Assembly (NCBI RefSeq): GCF_963924675.1
Contig: NC_089226.1
Location: forward strand, 52,159,124-52,223,123
Source of the DNA: Phocoena phocoena
Lineage: Eukaryota > Chordata > Mammalia > Artiodactyla > Phocoenidae
Direction: 5' to 3'
DNA: 64,000 bases
Shown piece after piece: positions 55,085-64,000 of this stretch (the stretch's first letter is position 1; each line of letters opens with the position of its first letter). Made by a program: the position numbers and the translations under genes. The notes beneath the pieces were generated by a model. It was not told the DNA's origin. It saw nothing but the letters and a program-made list of their open reading frames with translations, and ran no database searches.

Positions 55085-55485
55085 GCATCGCTGAATCTGA
55101 AGCTGATACAACTGATGGTTTCATTCTCTTTATATATGACAAGGAGATAAGATACACAAAAGTTTCTATCTTCCATATATTTTATTTTATGTTGTACATC
55201 AAATTTTGGCTGATGTTTTATCTGTCTTCATGACTCACTAGGTTATAAGATTCCTGTTAGAAAACAAAAACAAAAAGCTTTTAACTAATGATATCAGTCA
55301 AATCTGAGAGGTTCAGTGGTTGAAGTCCCAGTGTCCTGGATTCAGAGCCAATATCTGATTTCCGGAGAAGGAACTGATTTTTCTCCCCAAAGGATATTTT
55401 ATTTGGGTTTGTTTCTCCAATAGTTTATGGATAATCTAGGAATAAACAACAGCTAATATCTTTGAAAAAGAGCATGATATTTTAA
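55085..55485. other. Nothing recognised
   Basis: No gene or repeat that I can support. Confidence 0.4.
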
Positions 55486-55489
55486 AACT

Positions 55490-55670
55490 AATATGGATTT
55501 TAGAGGCATACAGAATTTGTTTTGAATTGTACCTTTGTTACTTTCTCAGTGTATGGCTTTAAACGCATTTCTTGACCTCTCTGTTCTCATCTATAATATG
55601 GGCTAATGATACCATCTTAGAGTATCATTGTGTAGATTTAATAAGTGTACAAATACAGAGGACCAAATGG
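55490..55670 (-). repeat. MIR SINE
   Basis: 'gaattgtacctttgttactt', 'catttcttgacctctctgtt' and 'agagtatcattgtgtagatt' are reverse-strand MIR landmarks. Confidence 0.7.
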
Positions 55671-55774
55671 AATCTTTTAAATGCAGTAGTAGATCAAAAA
55701 TCTAATTTCTGTTCTTCATTATCGTCCTTCAAGATGTTGGCCAAGGGGTACAAATTTTCAGTTATACGATGAAG

Positions 55775-56040
55775 AAGTTGTAAGGATCTAATGTACAGCA
55801 TGGCAATTATAGTTAATAGTACTGTATTTTATGCTTGAAATTTGCTGAGTAGATCTTAAGCATTCTTACCACACACACACACACACATTAATTATGTGAG
55901 GTGATGGATGTGTTAACTTGATTGTGGCAGTCATCTCACAATATATAAATATATCAAAGCATGACATTGTACACTTTAAATATACACAATTATATTTGTC
56001 AATTATTATTAAAGCTGGAAAAATAAAATAAAATATGATT
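55775..56040 (+). mobile_element. Old L1 (L1M type) 3-prime UTR
   Basis: 'atggcaattatagttaatag', 'gtagatcttaagcattctta', a (CA)9-like run at about 55870-55888, 'gtgaggtgatggatgtgtta', 'cattgtacactttaaatata', 'tttgtcaattattattaaag'. It is the 3-prime end of a mammalian L1M with an A-rich tail. Confidence 0.85.
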
Positions 56041-56194
56041 TTTAAAAAATGCCTGCTAGAATAAGATTTCCTTGTTAATGACAGCTAGCATTGTCACTGG
56101 CCACCACAAGGTTTCTCAATGAAATTGTTCTTGACAGTTGTAAATCCAGCTAATTTCATGACTGATGATCTTGCCACTAAGATTGTAGAAACAA

Positions 56195-56610
56195 TAAAGT
56201 ATGTTTTTGGCTGAAAGTAATAGATATTCAAAGTAACAAAGGCTTTAAACAAGCAGGGATTTTTCTTTTTTAATATAACAAGTAATCTGGGTATAGAGAG
56301 TCTAGGGCTGGGACAGGGGTTCCATTAAACACCCACATTCCTTTTTTCTTTCTATTCCATTATTTATAACATATTAGCTAATTGTCTCACATTCACAAGC
56401 TAGTTTCCCCAGCAACAGATATCATTTCTGTGTTGAAGGCAAGAAGGCAAGAAGGGACACTTCCAGCTAAGTCTGTCCCTGTTAACAGATAAACAGAAGA
56501 TTCCCAGAAACTCCCCAATCCAACATTACTTATGTGTCATTAACCAAATTGTCTCACATGGCCCACCGTCGCTACAGGAGATGTTGGGAATCTTTTACCA
56601 TCCTCTAGGA
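56195..56610. repeat. Old interspersed repeat, related in type to 1021-1455
   Basis: 'caaaggctttaaacaagcag', 'cttccagctaagtctgtccc', 'cttatgtgtcattaaccaaa' and 'gtctcacatggcccaccgtc' follow a known mammalian repeat that I cannot name with certainty. Confidence 0.5.
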
Positions 56611-56659
56611 CAGTGAGGTTAGCCAATGAGTAGTGTCCGTTATATTTGGTAAATACTAC

Positions 56660-56835
56660 TTATTCAGTTGAGTTTAATCAAAATTAACCGAGGATCTACT
56701 CAGTGTCAGACACTGTGCTAGATGTTGAGGAAGCTGAAAATAAAACCAAAACAAAAGACAAAATATAGTCCCTCTTCTTAAGGAACTCAGTCACAAGAGA
56801 GAGACAGAGAAATAACCAAATATTTAAACTCTCAT
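56660..56835 (-). repeat. L2 LINE fragment
   Basis: 'ccgaggatctactcagtgtc', 'agacactgtgctagatgttg', 'cttcttaaggaactcagtca': the reverse-strand L2 3-prime end. Confidence 0.72.
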
Positions 56836-57295
56836 TAAATAAACATTTGTAGGGTCACAATTCCAATTTCTAGATGAGCCACTTTCAAATGTCATTCTGA
56901 TATAAAAAAGGGTATCCAACACTCTCCATCTTTATCATATTGCTAGGCCTTTCCATGTGGAGCAGGACAGTGAAAAATCTATATTTATCATTATGACCTT
57001 GAAATGTTCTCTAAAGAATCAAGGATTCAGTTCTGTTTCAGAATTGAGGTGTATTGGGTGTTCTGTTTAATTATATTCCATGTCTTTGAAGATTCTTAAA
57101 TTAGGTTTAAGGATTATAGTAAGTCAATTACCTAGAGCAAAAAAATTAAAATAAATAAAAAGCTCACATTGTTTTAATAAATATATTGAGTTCCTAATGT
57201 CTCAGAAACTTAACAGCAATAGTTGTATTAGCAGGTCACAGTTGGATGCACTGTGATAATTTGGATCCTGTATGTTCTCTTTACCATAATGCAGG
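56836..57295. other. Nothing recognised
   Basis: AT-rich. No gene or repeat that I can support. Confidence 0.4.
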
Positions 57296-57297
57296 AT

Positions 57298-57515
57298 TTC
57301 ACCAATTTTGTCTGTAAAAGGACAGATAATTTGGCTTTCCAAGCCATATGGACTCCGTGACAATTACTCAACTCGGCCACTGTCGTGCAAAATATGTCAT
57401 AGACAATATGTAAATAAAGAAACATTACTGTGTTCTAACAAAACTTTATTTATAAGAACAGCTGGCAAGCTAAATTTATCCCATGGACCATAGTTTGCTG
57501 ATTTCTGCCATAATG
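57298..57515 (-). repeat. hAT-Charlie DNA transposon relic (MER33 type)
   Basis: 'tttgtctgtaaaaggacaga', 'aattactcaactcggccact', 'gtcatagacaatatgtaaat', 'aacaaaactttatttataag', 'ggaccatagtttgctgattt': a well-preserved non-autonomous element of about 215 bases. The superfamily is a confident call; the exact name MER33 is from memory. Strand is given relative to the orientation I recall and is uncertain. Confidence 0.7.
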
Positions 57516-58655
57516 GTACCAAAATTCTTGACCTTCTTTTGATAGTGTAATAGTAGATGTAGTTGTCAACTATAGCAACGTATTCAAAGGGGGTTCAACC
57601 AGTTGAAAACTTTTGCCATTGTTTAAGTTAAATCTTTTCATTCCCTCTCTGTGGAAGAGTGGAGGAGATATTAACAATAATAATTCATATATGCAAAGGA
57701 GATTTCTCTATAAATGGGCTCAAACATACATAGCTCTGTCCTCTTCAGTTATTTTAATAGAAAGTATATAGCTTATATGTTTTATGTTCAGAGTAAGATG
57801 TTTCCATTAGTTCTGGTGGCTTCAGCTGTGTCGTATGTGTTGATCTCATGTGACACATAGGAGATGATATATTCTAGCTTTCAGCACTGATATAGAAATA
57901 ACAGCTTTGAAAATTATAGAAACTCACTATAATACAAAGACAAGAGGATGATATAGACAGGAGCTTGAACAGTAGGAATCCTCAAGCCTTCGTGTGAAAA
58001 TCAGAATGAGAGGAAAGGAGTTGATGGAATTGATGTAGAAGCAAGGTCCAGCGCAGGCACATTTATTCAGGACATACATTCAAAGTTATATAACTGTCCT
58101 GGCAGGTCTCACCTGAAGGGCTGAGGAGCTACCACCTAAGAAGGGATGGTGGCAGAGGTTCTTCTAAGCTTAAAGAAAGGAGCTCTGGAGCCAGCCTCTG
58201 AAGTGTGGCAATGAAAGAGATGGGTTATGTGACCTCAAAATTGTCTTTCAAAGCTAACGTTCTGTAAAGTCTGCTGCTGTGGTGGCTATCCTGGGTCATC
58301 ATCTCAGGAGGAAGCCTGATGCTTCACAGCCTCTATGCTTTGAGTAAACATGGTCAGCTCCATGTGAGCTGCTTTTTGGTCCATGAACTCCATCTGTGGC
58401 CACAGTCGTTATGCTCCAAGGGGAGTACAAATCAACCCTGGGGCCTGACCCTGAATTGCCAGCCTGAAGGACTTGCCTGTTTCTTATGGGCTGGGAATGT
58501 TATCCTGCTTCCTGACCTCTTTCCTCCTCTAATCCTTAGAACTAAAGATATAGCCATGTCCCTTCCCTCTGCCCACATTGAACTCCCAGTGTATTAAAAA
58601 AAAAAAAAAAAGTGCCTGAAATGGGATAAAATATTACAAAACAGTCTACCTAGAA
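57516..58655. other. Nothing recognised
   Basis: A 16-base A run lies at 58596-58611. The 92-codon plus-strand frame at 58319-58597 has no recognised domain. No repeat that I can name. Confidence 0.4.
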
Positions 58656-58659
58656 AGTG

Positions 58660-58800
58660 CCAGTTAATGATCCTAAAAGCCCTATGAGGAGCTTTTAAAA
58701 TACCCAAGTTAAAGATGAGAAAGCTAAGGCTCAAGAGAAGGTAAATTAAAAAGTCCCACAGTGGTAAAGTCTGCACCCAAATTCATGGCCTTTGATGCTA
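58660..58800 (+). repeat. MIR SINE fragment
   Basis: 'ctaaaagccctatgaggagc', 'agatgagaaagctaaggctc' and 'cacccaaattcatggccttt' are in MIR order. Confidence 0.68.
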
Positions 58801-59039
58801 GCAAAATAGTGTTTTTCTGTTTTTTGTTTGTTTGTACTTGGGTTTTTTTTTTCACACTATTCCATTGGGATGGTTTTCTCAATTCCACAAAATAAAATTT
58901 AAAGCTATATTTTGAGTAACTGAATAAATAATTGAAAATTTGATAAATATCTAAGGGATATAACTGAATATGTTTCAATAATTTAAAATCTTTTTGGATA
59001 ACCCTTCATTTTTGATAAAAGGGGATTTCCTTTTTGCAT

Positions 59040-59210
59040 ATCAGATCATTCACTCATCACAACTGCATTAGGTATTCTTATTGTTATCATTGGACAAAAA
59101 AGGAAACTGACATTTCAAGAACCTGAGTTACCAAAGGTCACAGAGCTGGTAAGAGAGGAAGCATTCTTGCCTTTGTCAGTGGACCTATATCATTGCTCCC
59201 TTCCAGTGTC
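59040..59210 (+). repeat. MIR SINE
   Basis: 'catcacaactgcattaggta', 'aaaggaaactgacatttcaa' and 'caaaggtcacagagctggta' are in MIR order. Confidence 0.75.
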
Positions 59211-59950
59211 TGCCTTGGGAAATAATTCCATACACTTTGCAAAACCTTTCTATCTTCTGTATAAAATTCATTTCTGAATCCTCAGTGGACTGAGTTTAAT
59301 GCACATACGTGCAACAAAACTGGGAAGAAAGTAGTTATTTGCAAATGTTGAAGCCATGGCTAGCCTTCACTCTCTAAGAGTGCCCAAGCCTCTCTCTCTT
59401 GACTGAAATTTAGCAGTGGTAGGAAGCACTACATTGTGTTGTAGGAAGCCTGCAAGCATGGACTAATTCACACAGCTGTGTGCGTATATGTTTATACACG
59501 TATACACATATAAATCCAGGGCAAGGCCTACAGAGATAAAGGGATCTCTCCTATTCCAACCTCATGTCATTGAGGAGGAAGCCTCCTTCTGAGCTTGTTA
59601 TTTACTTGTATTGTATCCTGAAGTCAGGAGCTCTGCCAGATCGTAGCATCTGATCCATTGCTAACATTAATCTGGAAGAGACAGATTGTTCTGTAGTGAT
59701 AACAGCGAGATATGGAGTCTTGTGCAAATAAACCACCTATTTGAAGCTAAACCTTTCGCCATCATCTAACCTTTGCTGTTCTTCTTTCCTAATAAATGGC
59801 TTCCCTAAGGTAAGTCAAATTCCAGAAAATTCTAGGAAGTGCTTACTTTACATAAATAAAACCTAGGCCACATAATGGGTGCTGGCATCACATGCCATGG
59901 GGATTATGTGTATCTAAAATGCACTGGGAGGTATTGAAGCATACTAAGAG
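59211..59950. other. Nothing recognised
   Basis: No gene or repeat that I can support. Confidence 0.4.
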
Positions 59951-59954
59951 AAAA

Positions 59955-60165
59955 GGCAGACCCTAAGATCCAGTGTTATTTAAATTTGAATCTCAGTCCA
60001 ACCATTTATTTCTTCTATGACTGTGAGAAAATCATCCTTTCTTTGTAATCTTAGGAAATTCTATTAAATGGGAGTAATATACTCAGTCCTAAAGGATTGT
60101 TGTAAGCCTTCATAAAGTAAAATCATGTAAAGCACCACCTAGTGCAGTACTTAGAACATAAATAT
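59955..60165 (-). repeat. MIR SINE
   Basis: 'gaatctcagtccaaccattt', 'tgactgtgagaaaatcatcc', 'ggattgttgtaagccttcat' and 'gtgcagtacttagaacataa' are reverse-strand MIR landmarks. Confidence 0.75.
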
Positions 60166-60354
60166 TTTCCAACAAGTGGGAAGGAGTGTTATGCCAACAA
60201 CAAATGGGCTCTCTCATACGATGCCAGTGGAAGGAGAGTATTTCATTTTGGAAAATGTTTTTCCAATTTATTTCAAGAGCCTGAAAGGCATTATCTTTGT
60301 CCTGGTAATTTGGCTTCTGGGAGTATTACCTTACAGAAATCTCACAATATCACT

Positions 60355-60599
60355 TCTTGTCGAAAATCCCTCAATAGTTCCACATTGCCCTCAGGGTGAA
60401 AGGCCAATATCTCAAACAAAATCTTAAACTTGTTGTCATCTTGTGCTTGTTAATTCTTTAGCCTCATCAGTCTCATTTCTCACCTTGAATTCTAGGTGCC
60501 AGACTTAATAAATGTCTTTCAAATCCCCAAAGGAGCCATGCACACACCATTCTCGATCTCTAAACTAGGCTTTTCTTTCTCTGTTTACTTATGTTCTTC
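60355..60599 (+). repeat. L2 LINE, part 1 (split by L1)
   Basis: 'ccctcaatagttccacattg' and 'ccctcagggtgaaaggccaa' are sense-strand L2. Interrupted at 60600 by an L1. Confidence 0.7.
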
Positions 60600-60690
60600 C
60601 TTTTTTTAAAAAAATTGAAGTATAGTTGATTTATAATGCTGTGTTAGTTTCAAGTGTACAGCAAAATGATTCAGTTATACATATATGTGA

Positions 60691-60721
<31 letters not shown>

Positions 60722-60879
60722 TAGATGTTCTTTTTCAGGTTCTTTTCCATTATAGGTTATTAGTAGATATTGAGTATAGGTCCTTGTTGGTTATCTATTT
60801 TACATATAGCAGTGTGTAGGTTAATCCCAAACTCCCAATTTATCCCCCCTCCCCCTACCCCCATCACCCACTATCCTGC
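60600..60879 (-). mobile_element. L1 3-prime end, truncated
   Basis: Minus-strand L1 3-prime UTR: 'ttgaagtatagttgatttat', 'agtgtacagcaaaatgattc', a TA/CA microsatellite at about 60693-60720, 'ttatctattttacatatagc', 'ttaatcccaaactcccaatt'. A 9-bp target-site duplication, atgttcttc, is at 60591-60599 and 60880-60888. Inserted in an L2. Confidence 0.88.
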
Positions 60880-61150
60880 ATGTTCTTCATGTCTTTCAAT
60901 GCCACTTACTCCAGGAAGCCTTATCATTAACTTCACTTCTGAGTTAGTTTCCCGTCTTTGCGTTCCTGAAGAATCCTCTCCATTTCTATTCTGACACTTT
61001 CATGCTAGAGTCTCTTCACTGGTTGATATTTGCCACAGAATGTGTAAGCTCCATATAACATGGCTTTTTGCTTCTCATTGTGTTTCCCATGCCTAACATA
61101 GCCCTGTTTATGATAGATGTTCCATATTTGTTTGTTGAAGGAATGCAGGG
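60880..61150 (+). repeat. L2 LINE, part 2
   Basis: 'ccacttactccaggaagcct', 'gaatgtgtaagctccatata', 'gcctaacatagccctgttta' and 'ttgtttgttgaaggaatgca' complete the L2 down to its end. Confidence 0.75.
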
Positions 61151-62005
61151 CATAAATCCAGAACAAAGGGAAAAAAGCTCTGGACACTAAGACACTCATC
61201 ACTGTATGAAATAAAAGTAAAAAATGAAAAGAAAATACCAATACATTTTCCAAATAGAAAATAAGTTAAACAGTGATTTATCACATTATGGAATATAAAG
61301 CCATTGCATTTTATATAAAAAAGTTCACAATAGCAAATGAAAATGTTATTATTTATTATTAAGTAAAAGAAAAACAAGATACAAACTCATGCATTCAATT
61401 ATCTCAATTATAAAAATAATTATTCTCAAATATTAATGGATCTTATTTCTGAGAAGCAAAATTATGAAAGATTTAAATTTTTTTCTTTATATTTTTTTAA
61501 CATTTTCCAGATGTTCTAAATGAATGTGCAATTGAAAGTTTTTGTTGTTGTTGTTTAATAATACATATTAACATTTTCTTTAAAAGAATAAAAGCTATTC
61601 AACACCCAGCAACGGGAAAGTTTCCTAAGGCTGATGGGCCAGGGACTTAAATCGTGAGCTGGCAGCAAAGGCTGGTCAGCAGCCACCTGGATTAGGGTTT
61701 TTATTTATAAAGCTGAAATTTCCCCAAGCAAGACGGGCACATCCAGTGCTGATTTATACACCTTGTCAAGAGAAGCCAAAGCACGATAATTCTCTGGTGC
61801 TAAGCTTTCTTTTGGGATGATGTTTAGTCACTTCACTCCCCAAATACTTGATGAGTTATATAGTTCTTATTGACACCCTAGGACACATTTAAAATGAATG
61901 TCTTTCATGCAGGGAAACTCTGCAAATCCAGTGATAGATATACTTTCTCTCTAGGTTCACAGTAGCCTTCACTCTGGCTTTGAATCAAAATGCTTTCTTA
62001 GTGAA
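61151..62005. other. Unrecognised; possible conserved element at 61565-61840
   Basis: The first 400 bases are AT-rich. From 61565 to 61840 the sequence becomes complex and balanced ('gcagccacctggattagggt', 'ccagtgctgatttatacacc') with an E-box-like CACCTG and an AT-rich TTATTTATAA. No repeat family fits. A regulatory element is possible but not shown. Confidence 0.35.
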
Positions 62006-62009
62006 TCAA

Positions 62010-62200
62010 GGAGTTGGAAGATCTCCGAGATCTGAGTCCTGAGAAGGACCAAGATCTTGCAGGCTGTTTGCCTCATGTGATCATGGGCAGGACATGTATT
62101 CTCTCTCGGCCTCAGATTGTTTAACTGTGAGATGAGAATAAGTCATTGATTACATTATGTAGCAGCTTATTATTTAACCCAGATGTGATACTGGCCATTA
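62010..62200 (-). repeat. MIR SINE
   Basis: 'gatcatgggcaggacatgta', 'ctctctcggcctcagattgt' and 'actgtgagatgagaataagt' are reverse-strand MIR landmarks. Confidence 0.7.
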
Positions 62201-62484
62201 TTAACACTTTTTAAAGTGTGAATTATTAAACAAATAATCTACCTTCTGAGAGATTCTTTCTCTTCTTTGTGTCCGGTGCTTATTAAATTAACGCATGAAG
62301 ACTTGGGGAAAAAGACACCAATCTTCTACTGCTTTGTTTCTGGAGTGCCTAACACAGTGTGTGATGCATGGACAGTTTTTTTTTAAAAAAGCTTATTAAA
62401 TTGGCTCTACTTTGCTGTCAACCAATCAACAGGGCACAATCACCAAATGGTGAAGTCTCATAATAAACTAGTCATTGTACTGAT

Positions 62485-62640
62485 TCCAAGGTAAGAATAG
62501 GTTCTGTCCTCACAGCCTATAGATCATTGATGAAATCTATAATTAACAAGTGAATACAAATGAAATTGTGTTACATTTAGCATTACAGGGGCATTTACTT
62601 TAGACTTGGCTGGAGGGAGTCAGGCAATGCTTTCCTTTCC
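62485..62640 (-). repeat. L2-like fragment, part 1 (split by SINE)
   Basis: 'cctcacagcctatagatcat', 'aattaacaagtgaatacaaa' and 'ggagggagtcaggcaatgct' fit the reverse-strand L2. It resumes after the SINE at 62877. Confidence 0.5.
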
Positions 62641-62656
62641 TATGGAGATGATTTTT

Positions 62657-62860
62657 TTTTTTTTTTTGCGGTACGCGGGCCTCTCACTGTTGTGGCCTCT
62701 CCCGTTGCAGAGCACAGGCTCCGGACGTGTAGGCTCAGCGGCCATGGCTCACGGGCCCAGCCGCTCCGCGGCATGTGGGATCTTCCCAAACCGGGGCACG
62801 AACCCGTGTCCCCTGCATCGGCAGGCGGACTCTCAACCACTGAACCACCAGGGAAGCCCC
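62657..62860 (-). mobile_element. CHR-2 SINE
   Basis: Minus-strand copy: T-rich tail, 'gcggtacgcgggcctctcac', 'gcggccatggctcacgggcc', 'gccgctccgcggcatgtggg', 'accaccagggaagcccc'. A perfect 16-bp target-site duplication, tatggagatgattttt, is at 62641-62656 and 62861-62876. It is CpG-rich like the copy at 6221-6431 and shares its 'gcggtacgcggg' end, so both belong to the same subtype. Confidence 0.95.
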
Positions 62861-62876
62861 TATGGAGATGATTTTT

Positions 62877-63000
62877 AAATTGAGTCCTTAAAGATGAAAA
62901 GGAATTCACCAGAGGAGAAGTTATGTGTGAACATTACTTTGGGGCAGAAGGAATGGTATGTTTGAGAGCCCTGTTATGAAGCTTCATCACTAGTCTTCCA
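62877..63000 (-). repeat. L2-like fragment, part 2
   Basis: 'ttaaagatgaaaaggaattc', 'ggggcagaaggaatggtatg' and 'ttgagagccctgttatgaag' continue the reverse-strand L2 ('cctgaaggatgagaaggagt'). Confidence 0.5.
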
Positions 63001-63547
63001 GAAGGAGTCCTTTAGACGGAGAGCTTCTCAACCTCAGAGACTGTATCCTCTTTGTCTTTGTGTTTCTAATATGTGCCTGGGGGGAAGGGGTCAGTTGACA
63101 AAGCAAAGCAGAAGTTTTATGACTATGTATTGAATGTGTCGGTGATCTCAGAAATACACTAGAAAACCCTCCCAGTCTTCAAATACCTAATTAGGAAGAT
63201 GGGTATCTGGATCCAGATATCTCACCAGATAGCAACATTGACCATTCTTCTTTGCTAAAATCCTGATTGAAACCACAAATATGTGATTAAGTAGCCAAGG
63301 GGCATGCAATTCACCCCTCCCTCTATGTGTTCTGTGCTTAAATTAAGTTACCAGAAAACAACCTCTCTCTGAGAAATTGTTTAGTGTTATGCTTTTGGCT
63401 TTTGTCAAAAATCATTATAATTATCAGCCTGATGACAAAATTTACGCATCTTTACGAAACCACTGCTGACCACAGGGCTCATTTTGCTGCTTAATAGTCT
63501 TTGAACAAATTATTTTGGAGCTAAAGTATGGACTCACATTTGCTTAA
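63001..63547. other. Nothing recognised
   Basis: No gene or repeat that I can support. Confidence 0.4.
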
Positions 63548-63548
63548 C

Positions 63549-63745
63549 AGAGTGTTTCTCAACTTTTTATTTCCACTGTCACTTTACCCCCCCAGGAACC
63601 TTTTTAGGCACTATTTTTTCTAATAACCCCTACCCCTACCATGACATTTATATACCACAGATATACCGTACATCTGTTTATGTATTTGAAGCCTGTGCCA
63701 CAAACCACTGTGTTATATAAATTTTTTTTGATCCTCTCAAAATGG
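63549..63745 (+). repeat. Possible hAT-like DNA element
   Basis: Starts 'agtgtttctcaactttttat', which resembles the terminal inverted repeat of hAT-Charlie elements (CAGTGTTTCTCAAC). The matching 3-prime end was not found, so the call is weak. Confidence 0.3.
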
Positions 63746-64000
63746 TTGTTTGCCATTAGGAGACATATCGTGCCCATCAGAAATGGATGCTAATAGTATA
63801 CCGTTACTGAATTAGTCACCGAGACCTTCTCCGGGGTCCTAGCCCAGGTCAAAGCCACCCATCTGGCTGGAAGGTTCTTTTTCCAGTCAGGCTTGCACAG
63901 CCAGTAATGAAACCCATGCTGAGACTGAAACAGCAAAAGCCTTATCCAATGGGCAGAGAATGGAGAAACGGGAACTTAGTTCACAAATCAACTTCTCACG

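Overview
The window is 64 kb of mammalian nuclear DNA and almost certainly comes from a cetacean or close relative. The evidence is seven tRNA-derived SINEs of the CHR type. Three are the short, GC-rich CHR-2 form that is characteristic of whales and dolphins, and the others are CHR-1-like. L1 copies with a cetartiodactyl 3-prime end accompany them, and I saw no Bov-B, Bov-tA, Alu or B1. These family names come from memory of consensus sequences and not from a database search.

I found no protein-coding gene, exon, rRNA, tRNA gene, CpG island or CRISPR array. The only long reading frames with recognisable protein content belong to L1 elements, and all of them are broken. The window is therefore intergenic, or lies inside a very large intron.

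Layout. At 1-10 kb an ancient L2 (minus strand) is split by a younger L1. A second L2 is split by an LTR-like element that carries a 68-bp perfect palindrome around an (AT)20 tract. Two CHR SINEs, a short L1 and another L2 follow. At 10-20 kb there are two MLT1 LTRs in opposite orientation, an old L1M, a CHR-2 SINE, MIRs and a 3-kb stretch without recognised repeats (14.6-17.8 kb). At 20-29 kb there is a MaLR LTR, two good L2 copies, several minus-strand L2 tails and a MER20-like element. At 29-46 kb there are dense MIR and L2 relics, an L1 inside a MIR, CHR-1 SINEs at 30.2 and 35.0 kb, a MER5A, and a short L1 with a perfect 14-bp target-site duplication at 45.0 kb.

At 46.2-52.4 kb lies one nearly full-length L1 on the plus strand, with 5-prime UTR, ORF1, ORF2 and 3-prime UTR. 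It is inactivated by stops and frameshifts and by a CHR-1 SINE just ahead of ORF2. At 52-64 kb there are MIRs, an (AT)27 microsatellite, an MST-type LTR, an L1M tail, a MER33-type hAT relic, an L2 split by an L1, and an L2 split by a CHR-2 SINE.

No new biological system is visible. The points that most merit a second look are the AT-cored palindrome, the L1 with two changed endonuclease active-site positions, the nested insertions that give a relative chronology, the SINEs with clean target-site duplications, and three repeat-free stretches that could be conserved non-coding elements.
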